Assembly: GCF_001468065.1 (NCBI RefSeq)
Contig: NZ_LNYZ01000008.1
Coordinates: 146,359-210,358 of the forward strand
Source: Legionella steigerwaltii
GTDB taxonomy: Bacteria; Pseudomonadota; Gammaproteobacteria; Legionellales; Legionellaceae
DNA: 64,000 bases
Direction of reading: 5' to 3'
Shown here: positions 38,619 through 48,033 of the stretch, one piece after another
Position numbering within the stretch: the stretch's first letter is position 1
Layout of the letters: each line of letters begins with the position of its first letter
Made by a program: the position numbers and the translations under genes
Notes under the pieces: generated by a model
What the model was told of the DNA's origin: nothing
Databases searched by the model: none
The model's input: only the letters and a program-made list of their open reading frames with translations

Positions 38619-41600
38619 ATGGGGGAAAGTTACATAAGTTTGGTCGATTTACTGGAAAAAAAAGTAGAGCAAAATCTGGATTTCCCAATCTATACATTCA
38701 TAGACAAAAAAATACAAGAAAACAAGAGCCTAACTTATGGTGAATTGGCAGAGCAGGCAAAAAAAATAGCAAGTGTTCTATATGAAGTAACACATCCCGG
38801 TGATCGAGTATTAATTATTTATCCCCCTGGTCTAGATTTTATCGCTGCCTTCTTTGGTTGTTTGTATGCAGGAACCATTGCTGTCCCTTCTTATGCTCCT
38901 ACTACCAAAGACTGGGCTGAAAAATTTCAACAGATTATTGAGAATTCCGGAGCACGTGTTGTTTTGACAACAAAAGAAATTGTGCTGCAACTCAATAAGT
39001 TAAATGGAAAATATAAGAATTATGAAGCGGTACGGTTTATAACTACAGAAGATTGGATTCATGCAGTAGATACATGGCGCTATCCTTCGTTGACTGGAAA
39101 TCACCTCGCTTTTTTACAATACACCTCAGGTTCTACCGGAAAACCTAAAGGGGTTATGATAAGTCATGATAATTTGCTGCATAATTTATTTGTAATCGAA
39201 AAGGCAACTCAGCTTACTCAAGAGGATGTTAGTGTTTCTTGGTTACCTCATTTTCATGACATGGGACTAATCGGGGGAATATTACAACCTGTTTTCAGTA
39301 CAATTCCTGTAAAACTTATGTCGCCATTGACTTTTTTGCAGCGTCCGGCAACTTGGTTGGAAACCATCTCACACTATCGTGCTACGGCAACTGTCGCTCC
39401 CAATTTTGCTTATGACTTATGTACGAGTGAAATCAGTGAGGAAGAAAAAAGTCTATTGGATTTAAGTAGCTTGCAATTTGTCATGAGCGGCGCAGAGCCT
39501 ATTCGCAAAGCGACAGTTGATCGTTTTATTCAACGCTTTGCATCATGTGGCTTTTCGCCTGAGATTTTTTATCCTTGTTATGGACTTGCTGAATCGACAT
39601 TGATGGTTACCGGAGGGAGTCGCAAGCAAGGAATAAGCAGCCAATGCGTAGATAAGAAAGCACTCAATCAGGGCAAAGTACTTTATTGTGATGAAACGCA
39701 TCCTGATGCCCGCAGTTTGATTCACTGTGGACAACCTATAGACAATTGCTTTCTTGCGATTGTTAATCCGGAGACCTTAGAGGAGTGTCCCGAAAAAGTG
39801 GTTGGCGAGATATGGGTAGCAGGTAAAAGTGTTGGCCAAGGTTATTGGCAATTACCTGAGGAAACAAAATATTATTTTAATGCGCATATTGCCAGTAAGG
39901 AGTATTCTTTTTTACGCACAGGAGATTTGGGCTATCTGGATCAGGGAGCACTTTATGTAACAGGACGTTTAAAAGACCTGATTATTATGCGTGGGCGTAA
40001 TTATTATCCGCATGATTTGGAAGATGCCATCCATACATGCCATCCTCATTTACGAGCGCATAGTTGTGCTATTTTTTCGGTGGAAGAAAATGATCGTGAG
40101 TTATTGGTTATTGTCCAAGAAATTAAAAAGAAAGTTCAAGCACCGAACTTAGAAGAAATCATCAGCACCCTACGCAACAATTTATTACAAACACATGGGA
40201 TTGATGCAGATGTGGTAGCGCTTGTCGGTCGTAATTCAGTTCCCAAAACAACAAGTGGTAAAACACAACGTTTATTGTGTAAGAAAAAATATTTGGAAAA
40301 GACTTTAGATATTATCTGTATTGATAGGATTGCTGCGGATCACACAGAGAAACAGGTAATGGATGCTGCGAATTCAGAGATCACCCAGTTGCTCAAACCG
40401 ATCTTTAATAGCGACATTACCGCCTTAGATAAAGAGAAAAAATTAAGTGAATTAGGATTGAATTCGGTGAAGCTGGCCCAGTTACATTATGTCCTTTCAA
40501 CCCACTCTGATAAAGACATATCCATTGAGTTTTTGCTTGCGGATCCCTGCCTAAACGAAATTATGGACTTATTCTATACAGAGAAAGCGGAACGACAAAA
40601 ACGGCTTGATCATGCCTTCGTCGATCTGGCCGCTGAGTTTAATCAATATAAAAACATAGCACCACACATCACCTGTTCACCCCAATCTATGCCACAGCAT
40701 ATATTATTAACCGGTGCTACAGGCTTTTTAGGAGCTTATTTACTGCGTGAGCTATTGACCTATACCAACTGGCGCATTACGTGTCTTGTTCAAGCCAGTT
40801 CATTCACTGCTGGAATGGGCAGAGTGATTAAAAACATGGAACATTATGGTCTATGGAATTCAGCTTTTCATGAGCGGATCAAGGTGGTATTAGGTAATTT
40901 GGAAAAAAACAACTTAGGCCTTTTCAGACAAGATTGGGAATATTTGGCCGATACGGTCGATCTTATTGTTCATGGGGCGGCGCTACTTAATTTTATCTAT
41001 CCTTATCAAAAACTGATGGCGAGCAATGTACTTGGCACGAAACAACTCATTAAATTAGCTGCATATAAGCGCTTGAAGGCACTGCATTATATTTCAACCG
41101 TAGGTTATTTTATGGCCGCTGATTTGGCAGATGACGTGGTGATCAGCGAACAAACGGAATTAGCGCCAGAAGATGGAATTTATGGTGGATATAATCAAAC
41201 AAAGTGGTTGGCTGAACGATTGGTAGTTCATGCGCGCAGTTACAATATTCCAACAGTAGTTTACAGGCCAAGTTTGATTACGGGCGAAAGTCAAACGGGT
41301 TATTGGAACCATGGGGATGTGGTATGCCGTATACTCAAAGGCTGTATCGAATTAGAGGCTAGGCCCAATCTTGATGTAGGATTTAATTTTGTCCCCGTCG
41401 ATTACGTTGCCAAAGCAATTACACATTTTGCTAAGGAAAAACCCTACCATGCGGACACGTATCATTTGATAAATCCACAAGAAGTCTATGTAGATCAACT
41501 GTTTGGCTATGTGCAAGCAAAAGGGTTTAAGGTAAAGAAAGTTACCTATCCTGATTGGGAAAAAATGATTAAACAAAATAGTGGGTATCTTAATCATTCC

Positions 41601-41840
41601 TTTTCTCCTTTACGCCCCTTTTTCACGGAAAAAATAGTGCATAAAGGCAGTTCATTATTTGATTTATATCTCCACAATAATAAAGCGAAAATTGATTGTA
41701 CTTATACTAAAACGCAGTTAGCGAATCATGAGATTTATTGCGAAAAAATAGATGGGGCGTTATTCAATAAATACCTTGATTATTTAATTCATTGCGGTTA
41801 CTTAACTCAAGTAACAGAAGAAGCATCTAATGAGGAATAA
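38619..41840 (+). CDS. FAAL-ACP-thioester reductase (carboxylic acid reductase-like)
   Basis: This encodes 1073 aa in three parts. Residues 1-585 are a fatty acyl-AMP ligase (YTSGSTGKPKGVMISHDN; WLPHFHDMGLIGGILQP; GYGLAESTLM-type PCYGLAEST). Residues about 590-670 are an ACP with phosphopantetheine Ser616 (LGLNSVKL). Residues about 690-1060 are an NAD(P)-binding thioester reductase with LTGATGFLG (697-705) and Tyr858/Lys862. It should activate an acid, carry it on its own ACP and release it reductively as an aldehyde or alcohol. There is no ketosynthase. The substrate is unknown, and it stands alone on its strand between dgkA and the phosphatase gene. Confidence 0.9.
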   Translation: MGESYISLVDLLEKKVEQNLDFPIYTFIDKKIQENKSLTYGELAEQAKKIASVLYEVTHPGDRVLIIYPPGLDFIAAFFGCLYAGTIAVPSYAPTTKDWAEKFQQIIENSGARVVLTTKEIVLQLNKLNGKYKNYEAVRFITTEDWIHAVDTWRYPSLTGNHLAFLQYTSGSTGKPKGVMISHDNLLHNLFVIEKATQLTQEDVSVSWLPHFHDMGLIGGILQPVFSTIPVKLMSPLTFLQRPATWLETISHYRATATVAPNFAYDLCTSEISEEEKSLLDLSSLQFVMSGAEPIRKATVDRFIQRFASCGFSPEIFYPCYGLAESTLMVTGGSRKQGISSQCVDKKALNQGKVLYCDETHPDARSLIHCGQPIDNCFLAIVNPETLEECPEKVVGEIWVAGKSVGQGYWQLPEETKYYFNAHIASKEYSFLRTGDLGYLDQGALYVTGRLKDLIIMRGRNYYPHDLEDAIHTCHPHLRAHSCAIFSVEENDRELLVIVQEIKKKVQAPNLEEIISTLRNNLLQTHGIDADVVALVGRNSVPKTTSGKTQRLLCKKKYLEKTLDIICIDRIAADHTEKQVMDAANSEITQLLKPIFNSDITALDKEKKLSELGLNSVKLAQLHYVLSTHSDKDISIEFLLADPCLNEIMDLFYTEKAERQKRLDHAFVDLAAEFNQYKNIAPHITCSPQSMPQHILLTGATGFLGAYLLRELLTYTNWRITCLVQASSFTAGMGRVIKNMEHYGLWNSAFHERIKVVLGNLEKNNLGLFRQDWEYLADTVDLIVHGAALLNFIYPYQKLMASNVLGTKQLIKLAAYKRLKALHYISTVGYFMAADLADDVVISEQTELAPEDGIYGGYNQTKWLAERLVVHARSYNIPTVVYRPSLITGESQTGYWNHGDVVCRILKGCIELEARPNLDVGFNFVPVDYVAKAITHFAKEKPYHADTYHLINPQEVYVDQLFGYVQAKGFKVKKVTYPDWEKMIKQNSGYLNHSFSPLRPFFTEKIVHKGSSLFDLYLHNNKAKIDCTYTKTQLANHEIYCEKIDGALFNKYLDYLIHCGYLTQVTEEASNEE

Positions 41841-41855
41841 ACTGCAAGTAAACTA

Positions 41856-42037
41856 AGGTCTGTTGACAATTGCTCTACAACCTCGACGTAACGCGGCTTG
41901 TCCCTGAACATTGGAAAATAGGTCCATAGGAGCGAAACCCGGGTTCCACTGCGTTTCACCCAGGCTACATTACCATATAGGAGACTTCAGGGCTTGTTCA
42001 CAGTACGTAGTGATCAAATATGAATTGTCCAGACCCT
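41856..42037. repeat. decayed family C element with a nested family A fragment
   Basis: The left end (aaggtctgttgacaattg, from 41855) and right end (gaattgtccagaccct, to 42037) match the termini of the complete element at 45660-45803. Between them, 41933-41969 carries one arm of a family A palindrome (gaaacccgggttccactgcg...cacccaggctac). The arrangement suggests that a family A copy inserted into an older family C element. The remaining bases of the 41841-42092 gap show no other feature. Confidence 0.5.
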
Positions 42038-42092
42038 AGTGTGCTGATTCTTTATGCTATAGTTCTACAGAGAGTTATTGATAAGGAAAAGC

Positions 42093-43475
42093 ATGACTCG
42101 CATTCATCAAATTACATCATTGCCTCATGATAAAGAGATTGTCTGTGAGCATGTAAAAGAACATAGTTTTGGTTTATATGAGACTATGGGAGCCCGTCCC
42201 AGCCAAGAGGATGCGGCTTTTGCCTGTTGGTATACCCCAGATCATTTTCATTTGCTTACTCCCCAAGAAATTGGTCGTCGTTTATGGACCAGTTATCACC
42301 TGGTTAACCGCTCAGGTCAGCATGTGATCTATGGTGGTACCACTGCATCAACAACAGTGTACGATGGTCAAGGAACTTTAATCACTGCAACTTTAGCGGA
42401 CTCTGTTTCTTTTGCAGTGGTTTATGACAAGCACGAAAAATTGATAGGGGTGTTACGCCTAAATAGCATCATTCATCATCCAAATGTCGAGCTAGAACGT
42501 ATAAAAAGAGCTGGTGGTTTTGTTCTTTTTGATCGCATCAATGGTCAGTTAGCTGTTTCTCGTGCGATAGGTGATTTCGATTTTAATGATAAGGTCGTTT
42601 GCGCTGATGCGAGCATTGACATTAATCCGCTCGATAAAATTTATGAGCATCTAGATATTTCCTCAGAAAAGGTAGGGAAGGTACAAATCATTAGTACTTG
42701 TGATGGTTTTACCGAACCTTTAATTTCGCAGACTCAGAAAGAGCATGAGCAGTGGCTTTTTAACTGTTTAAGTAAAATACCCTCTGCCAGCAAGCAACAA
42801 GAGCAGCAATTAGCAAAAACGCTCGTTAATGAAGCGCTTGAATGGGGTTCACGAGATAATATTTCAATTGCCATACAAACGCTTTCACCGTCTTTACCCT
42901 TCTTGATAGGGATTTATGATGGTCATGGTGGAAAAGGTGCTTCACATTACACGGCAGAGCATATTGGCGCTATTTTTGACTCTCAGTGTGCCTTAACTCA
43001 AGAAGCCTATGCCCAACAATCTTTGAGTGCGGATAAAAATTTCATCATCTATTATCGTGATAACAAGGATCAAAAATGGTATGAGCCCCTAGCTGAAGCT
43101 GAAAAAAAGAACAGAGAATTAAAATGTTTTGGAACGAGTACTATTCACTCCCCATTGAACTTGCTGCGGGCTGAAACAGAAGTGTATCTCACCAAAACTA
43201 ATAAAAAGGATGCCGAGATTTTAAGTACAGCAGTACAAGGTTTTTGCCATTTTTTGGATGCCTTATGCAGCCACTATGTTGATCTGTCACTTAATGAACG
43301 AGAGTTTGTTGAATGTTTGAGTTATCTTCTTAAAAACGATGCCATGTATCGAGGTATTGATGCACGATATTCATTTTTATCCTTAGATTTTAAAGCATGT
43401 CGGGAATATGTAGACATCATTAAAAAGTATGATTCATTAAGACAGATATTGATGCGATTAGTCCTATCTGGATAA
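42093..43475 (+). CDS. PP2C-type Ser/Thr phosphatase with transposed DGHGG motif
   Basis: This encodes 460 aa from the ATG at 42093 (AAGGAA upstream). PP2C motifs are clear: ARPSQED (34-40), GTTAS (82-86), ADS (102-104), SRAIGDFD (156-163), CDGFTEP (203-209) and GSRDNIS (252-258). The metal-binding DGHGG motif, normally second in order, instead comes last (GIYDGHGGKG, 276-280), followed by its usual helix. All metal ligands are present, so the fold may be permuted but active. The C-terminal 170 residues are not recognised. A host-directed role as a Dot/Icm effector is possible. Its end overlaps the convergent MFS gene by 12 bases. Confidence 0.87.
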   Translation: MTRIHQITSLPHDKEIVCEHVKEHSFGLYETMGARPSQEDAAFACWYTPDHFHLLTPQEIGRRLWTSYHLVNRSGQHVIYGGTTASTTVYDGQGTLITATLADSVSFAVVYDKHEKLIGVLRLNSIIHHPNVELERIKRAGGFVLFDRINGQLAVSRAIGDFDFNDKVVCADASIDINPLDKIYEHLDISSEKVGKVQIISTCDGFTEPLISQTQKEHEQWLFNCLSKIPSASKQQEQQLAKTLVNEALEWGSRDNISIAIQTLSPSLPFLIGIYDGHGGKGASHYTAEHIGAIFDSQCALTQEAYAQQSLSADKNFIIYYRDNKDQKWYEPLAEAEKKNRELKCFGTSTIHSPLNLLRAETEVYLTKTNKKDAEILSTAVQGFCHFLDALCSHYVDLSLNEREFVECLSYLLKNDAMYRGIDARYSFLSLDFKACREYVDIIKKYDSLRQILMRLVLSG

Positions 43476-44762
43476 AATGCTTGTCTGTTCGTTGCCATGC
43501 AAGAGAGCAGGGGTTTTTTCTTGGTGATCTGAACGCAGAATGGCGATGAGCGTGAGGCAGGCACAAACCAATATGTATAGAGCCGGTGCTTCAGGTACTC
43601 TCAAGATATGGATGAGTTGCGTAAAGGCAAGGGGGGCAATACCCCCAAATAGCGCGATACCAAGGCTGTAACTGAATCCAACTCCAGAGTAACGTAAATG
43701 AGCTGGAAATGATTCACTAATAAGGACCACATAGCTGCCATTGATCATTGCTCCAAATAAAGCAAAACATAATGTGAAAATCCAAACAAAAGATTCACCA
43801 AAATGACTTAGTCCATAAAAAAGTGGATAACTCGATAAAATCAAAAGTAAGGCCCCAGCCATCAGTAATTTTTTACGATTGAAACGATCCGATAAACTAC
43901 CAAAGACTGCAGTTAACACAGCAAAGCTTAAAAAGCTTACTAAATTAATCAAATAGGTATGCGTTATCTTGAGTTTGACTATAGAAGTAAGATAGGCCGG
44001 CAAATACAAAAAAAGCGAAATAATACTGGAAGAGACGGCGGTGAATAAAAATGCATGAAATAATTTTTCCCAAGATAAAGTCCACAGCCCCCAAAATGGT
44101 TGACGATGTAATTTTTTTTCTTTTGCCATAGCAAGAAAAACAGGGGTTTCAATCGATTGTCTTCGAATAATGTAGCTGATAATTCCTAAGCCAAATCCGA
44201 TTACAAAAGGAATGCGCCAGCCCCAAGACATCATTTGTTCTTGGTTTAATAGTGATGTAAGAATAAATCCTATTAATGCGCCCAGACTATTACCCAGGGT
44301 GATGCACATAAATACAAGGCCGATAGCAAATCCACGCTGTTTCTGAGGAACGTGTTCCATGGTAAATACTGCAGCACCAGGAATTTCACCCCCCACAGAG
44401 AATCCTTGTATCAATCGCAAAAAAATGAGGATAATGGGAGCGGCAATGCCAATGGAGTGATAATTAGGTAAACATCCCATAAGCAGGGTTGCTGTTGCCA
44501 TCATGAAAACAGCTAAGGAAAAAGCAGATTTTCGACCAAATTTATCGCCTAAGTGTCCAAATACCATGCCGCCTATAGGTCGTGCCAAATAACCTAGGGC
44601 AAAGACGGCAAATGTATTAATTAAGCCAATCAGCGTATTGGTGTTTGTGAAAAAATTCTGGCTAATGTATGAAGCAAAGAGTGCATAAATCGTAAAATCA
44701 TAAAATTCTAAGGCACCACCAAGTGCAGTAAGGGAAACAATTTTATATTGAACTTTATTCAT
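43464..44762 (-). CDS. MFS transporter, metabolite:H+ symporter type
   Basis: This encodes 432 aa with twelve membrane helices. The N-terminus LGGALEFYDFTIYALFASYI and the loop motif GHLGDKFGRKSAF are characteristic of the MHS subfamily (ProP, KgtP and relatives), which imports organic acids or osmolytes with protons. The second-half motif GSLSDRFNRKK is also present. The substrate cannot be deduced. It is divergent from no close partner and convergent with the phosphatase gene. Confidence 0.9.
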   Translation of the reverse strand: MNKVQYKIVSLTALGGALEFYDFTIYALFASYISQNFFTNTNTLIGLINTFAVFALGYLARPIGGMVFGHLGDKFGRKSAFSLAVFMMATATLLMGCLPNYHSIGIAAPIILIFLRLIQGFSVGGEIPGAAVFTMEHVPQKQRGFAIGLVFMCITLGNSLGALIGFILTSLLNQEQMMSWGWRIPFVIGFGLGIISYIIRRQSIETPVFLAMAKEKKLHRQPFWGLWTLSWEKLFHAFLFTAVSSSIISLFLYLPAYLTSIVKLKITHTYLINLVSFLSFAVLTAVFGSLSDRFNRKKLLMAGALLLILSSYPLFYGLSHFGESFVWIFTLCFALFGAMINGSYVVLISESFPAHLRYSGVGFSYSLGIALFGGIAPLAFTQLIHILRVPEAPALYILVCACLTLIAILRSDHQEKTPALLHGNEQTSILSR

Positions 44763-44863
44763 GATTATTCTTTATTCTAGTTGAGCCCCATAATAGCATA
44801 TTTGATTAGAGATACTTAATGGAGAGTTTCGCTTTTTTGCTTCATGCATTGGATCATAAATTT

Positions 44864-44887
44864 TCCGGGGGCTTGGATGTCCCCGGA
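44864..44887. terminator. GC-rich hairpin, possible terminator
   Basis: tccgggg and ccccgga flank a 10-base loop, two bases downstream of the stop of the minus-strand gene at 44889-45593. No run of T follows on that strand, so terminator activity is uncertain. Confidence 0.4.
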
Positions 44888-44888
44888 T

Positions 44889-45593
44889 TTATGGTTGCCG
44901 TATTTTCTGGGTATGGTTGATAATAGCTGATTCACTATTATGTCCTATAATAGGCTGAAATATACTTAATCGATGTGATGTACTGAAAGACGGTGGTGGT
45001 AAAATCTGATTTCTCTGTTTATCAACGAATGTTTGGGCATCTTGGACGAGCAGCTTAAACTCTCCACAACAATTTTCGCCATCTAATCGCGTAGAATAAT
45101 TTTTAATAAAAAATTGAGCTGTTTCTGTGGTGTGGTATTTATTGAGAATGATCCTTAAATGTTCAAAATTGATATTAACTGTGTGCTCTAAACTTGCGAA
45201 GGTATCCATTTCAATCTTATTGAGAAGACGAATCGATGATATTTTTGCTCTTTCCTTCTTATCCAAAATTAAAAAGTGCTTAATTTTTCCTTTTTTTAAT
45301 GCTGGAACAAAATCCGAATTCCAAATAGCGAGATCGTCACTGGATTTAACATAGAGCAGAGTGAGTCCCAAAATATGTTTGCAGAATTCAGTCAAAGAGA
45401 CTGAGCCAGGTTCTTTCCTCTCAAATTTTAAAAATGATTTCTCAATCAAACCTAGAAAAAACTCTATTTCCGTTTGTTGTTCGGTTATTTCTTCAACCGA
45501 GAAAAAAAGCTTATTTAAAAAAATTCTTCCATCTTTTCTACTTGCCTCCGGAAGTACAGACAATAATTCACGCATTATTTTTAAGTACCACAT
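44889..45593 (-). CDS. hypothetical cytoplasmic protein
   Basis: This encodes 234 aa from the ATG at 45593, which has GGTGAG five bases upstream. There is no signal peptide, membrane helix or recognised motif. The sequence is rich in Lys, Glu and Leu and likely helical, with an extended polar C-terminus (HNSESAIINHTQKIRQP). It has no operon partner. Its setting near other eukaryotic-like genes makes a secreted effector conceivable, but nothing in the sequence proves it. Confidence 0.65.
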   Translation of the reverse strand: MWYLKIMRELLSVLPEASRKDGRIFLNKLFFSVEEITEQQTEIEFFLGLIEKSFLKFERKEPGSVSLTEFCKHILGLTLLYVKSSDDLAIWNSDFVPALKKGKIKHFLILDKKERAKISSIRLLNKIEMDTFASLEHTVNINFEHLRIILNKYHTTETAQFFIKNYSTRLDGENCCGEFKLLVQDAQTFVDKQRNQILPPPSFSTSHRLSIFQPIIGHNSESAIINHTQKIRQP

Positions 45594-45659
45594 AAGGACT
45601 CACCCCAAAGTTAATTTGTACTGCACGGAATACATAAAAAACCAGATTAAGTGATTATT

Positions 45660-45803
45660 AGGGTCTGTTTACAATTCTACTATCTTGGCCCAAAATGACA
45701 TGATTTTATGCGCTCCGATACTCACATACTTCGTGTATGCTGCGTTTCGGTGCTCTAAAATCATGTCATTTCGGCTCAAGCTAGCGAATTGTAAACAGAC
45801 CCT
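45660..45803. repeat. 144-bp imperfect palindrome (family C, MITE-like)
   Basis: The ends agggtctgtttacaattc and gaattgtaaacagaccct are exact reverse complements. Inner blocks aaatgacatgatttta and taaaatcatgtcattt pair as well, so nearly the whole element folds on itself. It sits alone in the gap 45594-45965; the bases between it and the dioxygenase start show nothing else I recognise. A shortened copy is at 55592 and a decayed one at 41856. No coding capacity. Confidence 0.85.
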
Positions 45804-45965
45804 AGTTGAACATGGAAAAATTGCGTTCGATGGTTCATTTAATATCTAATATACAGTCATACACTATAGGCACTTTTTTTTCAAATTAGGGTTGAAAAAT
45901 TAAACTCATGTAATTTTTTTGAACTAATATTGATACTAGGTGAGTACTGACTTCGGTGCTTTATA

Positions 45966-46769
45966 ATGGAAATCAGGGATAATTTGGACAGCAAAAAGTG
46001 GATGCCGTTACTTTTTATAGGTCATGGCTGTCCCATGAATGCGGTTCAAAACAATAAATTTACATTGAGTTTGCGAGCACTAGGCAGCAAAATTCCGCAA
46101 CCAAAGGCAATTGTATGCATTTCAGCGCATTGGCTAACTGAAGGCACTTGGGTTACCCATATGCCGAATCCCAGAACAATTCATGATTTTTATGGCTTTC
46201 CCAAAAAGCTTTTTAATATTTCATATCCGGCCCCTGGATCTCCTGAAACGGCGGAACTGATTAAAACCATTGTGACATGTGTTCCAATCCGTCTTGATGA
46301 CGAACAATGGGGATTGGATCATGGAACTTGGTCTGTGATGCGGCATGTATATCCTCGTGCGAATATTCCTATCGTTCAACTGAGCATCGACTTGGAACAA
46401 CCAGTAGAATTTCATTATCAAATCGGTCAGCAATTACAATTGCTTCGAGAACGAGACATTCTTATTGTCAGTAGTGGTAATCTAGTACATAACCTTTCTA
46501 AGATTAGTTGGGAATGCAAATCAAAACCCTATGATTGGGCAATTGAGTTTGATCAATGGATCAAGAAAAAGCTAATAGCCAGAGATTTTGCCGCATTGCG
46601 TACTCATTATAGTGATACAATTTCAGGCCAGCTAAGTGTTCCTACAATGGACCATTATTATCCATTACTTTATATTTTAGGAGCGGCACGAAATGAAGAT
46701 GAACTTGTTTTTATTTATGAAGGAATTGAGAACAGTTCTATCTCAATGCGTACGTTTTCTTGGGGATAA
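45966..46769 (+). CDS. DODA-type (YgiD-like) extradiol dioxygenase
   Basis: This encodes 267 aa of the class III ring-opening dioxygenases related to 4,5-DOPA dioxygenase. The probable metal ligands are His20 (in FIGHGCPMNA), His55 (ISAHW) and His175 (GNLVHNL). The family motifs TIHDFYGFP, YPAPGSPE and LDHGTWSVM are intact. The family usually has GHGSPM; here the Ser is Cys. It should cleave a catechol ring with O2 using Fe(II) or Zn. It is followed 62 bases later by an O-methyltransferase. The true substrate is unknown. Confidence 0.9.
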   Translation: MEIRDNLDSKKWMPLLFIGHGCPMNAVQNNKFTLSLRALGSKIPQPKAIVCISAHWLTEGTWVTHMPNPRTIHDFYGFPKKLFNISYPAPGSPETAELIKTIVTCVPIRLDDEQWGLDHGTWSVMRHVYPRANIPIVQLSIDLEQPVEFHYQIGQQLQLLRERDILIVSSGNLVHNLSKISWECKSKPYDWAIEFDQWIKKKLIARDFAALRTHYSDTISGQLSVPTMDHYYPLLYILGAARNEDELVFIYEGIENSSISMRTFSWG

Positions 46770-46831
46770 AAATTTAAATGAAAATAATGCTGAACTTTTT
46801 GATCTAATTAAAAAATACTAGGGAGTTATAA

Positions 46832-47830
46832 ATGCAATCTCAAATGGACACCCCTCATATTCAATTAGCGATCATGTCACGTTGGTATGTGGTTTCACGT
46901 GCATTACATACTGTAGCGAAATTAGGTATCGCGAATCATCTTTCATCTGGACCTAAACGGATTGATGAGTTGGCCAAACTGACAGAAACCAAGCCCGAAT
47001 TACTGGATAGAGTATTAAAATTTCTAACAAGTTATGATTTATTTAATTACGATAATGGTTTTTACTCATTAACTGAATTATCCAAACCGCTTCGAGATGA
47101 TGATCCACATTCCATGCGCGATGTGTTGTGTATGGTTGATGACATTTGGTGGCAAGCATTTTCTCAGTTAGATACCAGCCTTAAGACAGGAACGCCAGCA
47201 TTTGAAATACAACATGGCGATGACTTTTTTAGCTTTCTTAGTCAACACACAGAGAAACAACAGAATTTTGATAGAGGGATGGCGAAATTGTCTTCTTATG
47301 ATGAAATGGCAATCAGTCGTGCATTCAATTTCTCTATTTTTTCCAGCATCGTCGATATGGGCGGTGGGAGAGGGGGACTTTTGAAAGCAATCACCACTCA
47401 ATATCCTGAGTTAAAAGCCATTCTTTTTGACACGCCGGCAGTGATTTGCCAATTGAATCCCAATGATTTTTCCGAACAAGTTACTCTGCAAGAGGGGGAT
47501 TTTTTTGCGACGATACCGAAAGCAGATGCTTATATATTTAAGGGAGTACTGCATGATTTTAATGATGAAATGATGCATAAAATATTAAAGAATTGCGCAC
47601 AGCAAATGCCTAAAAATGCAACTTTGTTCATCGCAGAACAAGTCATGCCAGATGACAATAAGCCTCATCCCAATAAAACGATGGATCTAGTGATGATGGT
47701 TTTATTAGGAGGTAGACAACGTACCTTATCCGAATGGCAAAAATCAATTGAACCCACAGGCTTTACTTTTAAAAACAGTTATCCAACGAATAGCTTATTT
47801 ACTTTAATGGAATTTGAACCGAAGCGGTAA
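46832..47830 (+). CDS. SAM-dependent O-methyltransferase (methyltransferase_2 family)
   Basis: This encodes 332 aa with an N-terminal winged-helix dimerisation domain (residues 10-95) and a C-terminal catalytic domain. The SAM loop is VDMGGGRGG (174-182), and the catalytic His241 lies in VLHDFNDE. This family methylates hydroxyl groups of small aromatic molecules. The ribosome-binding site GGGAG precedes the ATG at 46832. Placed after a catechol dioxygenase and near a kynurenine hydroxylase, it may act on an ortho-hydroxylated aromatic; this is inference. Confidence 0.9.
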   Translation: MQSQMDTPHIQLAIMSRWYVVSRALHTVAKLGIANHLSSGPKRIDELAKLTETKPELLDRVLKFLTSYDLFNYDNGFYSLTELSKPLRDDDPHSMRDVLCMVDDIWWQAFSQLDTSLKTGTPAFEIQHGDDFFSFLSQHTEKQQNFDRGMAKLSSYDEMAISRAFNFSIFSSIVDMGGGRGGLLKAITTQYPELKAILFDTPAVICQLNPNDFSEQVTLQEGDFFATIPKADAYIFKGVLHDFNDEMMHKILKNCAQQMPKNATLFIAEQVMPDDNKPHPNKTMDLVMMVLLGGRQRTLSEWQKSIEPTGFTFKNSYPTNSLFTLMEFEPKR

Positions 47831-47864
47831 TCCCCTCACCCTAACCCATGAATGAGAGAGGGGA
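47831..47864. repeat. degenerate family B repeat
   Basis: tcccctcaccctaacccatg and agagaggggac resemble the arms of the ccctcaccc...gagagggg repeats at 52342 and 63875. It begins immediately after the methyltransferase stop. Confidence 0.5.
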
Positions 47865-47879
47865 CTTCTTCATTTCGAT

Positions 47880-47970
47880 GTAGCCTGGGTGCAGCGCAGC
47901 GAAACCCGGGATCTTTTTCTGTCATCCCGAGTGCAACGAGGGATGACGGAGCCATTGCGCAGCACCCAGA
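47880..47970. repeat. family A palindrome interrupted by a second small palindrome
   Basis: The left arm (gtagcctgggtgcagcgcag...aacccggg) is intact to 47910. A different hairpin, gtcatcccgagtgcaacgag followed by ggatgac (47921-47947), follows, and only a remnant of the right arm (gcgcagcaccca) remains. It looks like a chimaera of two repeat families. Confidence 0.65.
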
Positions 47971-48033
47971 TTTGGTATTCAATACAGCGATTAATAACAT
48001 TAGAATAAAATTTTTATTTTTATTGAGGATTGT

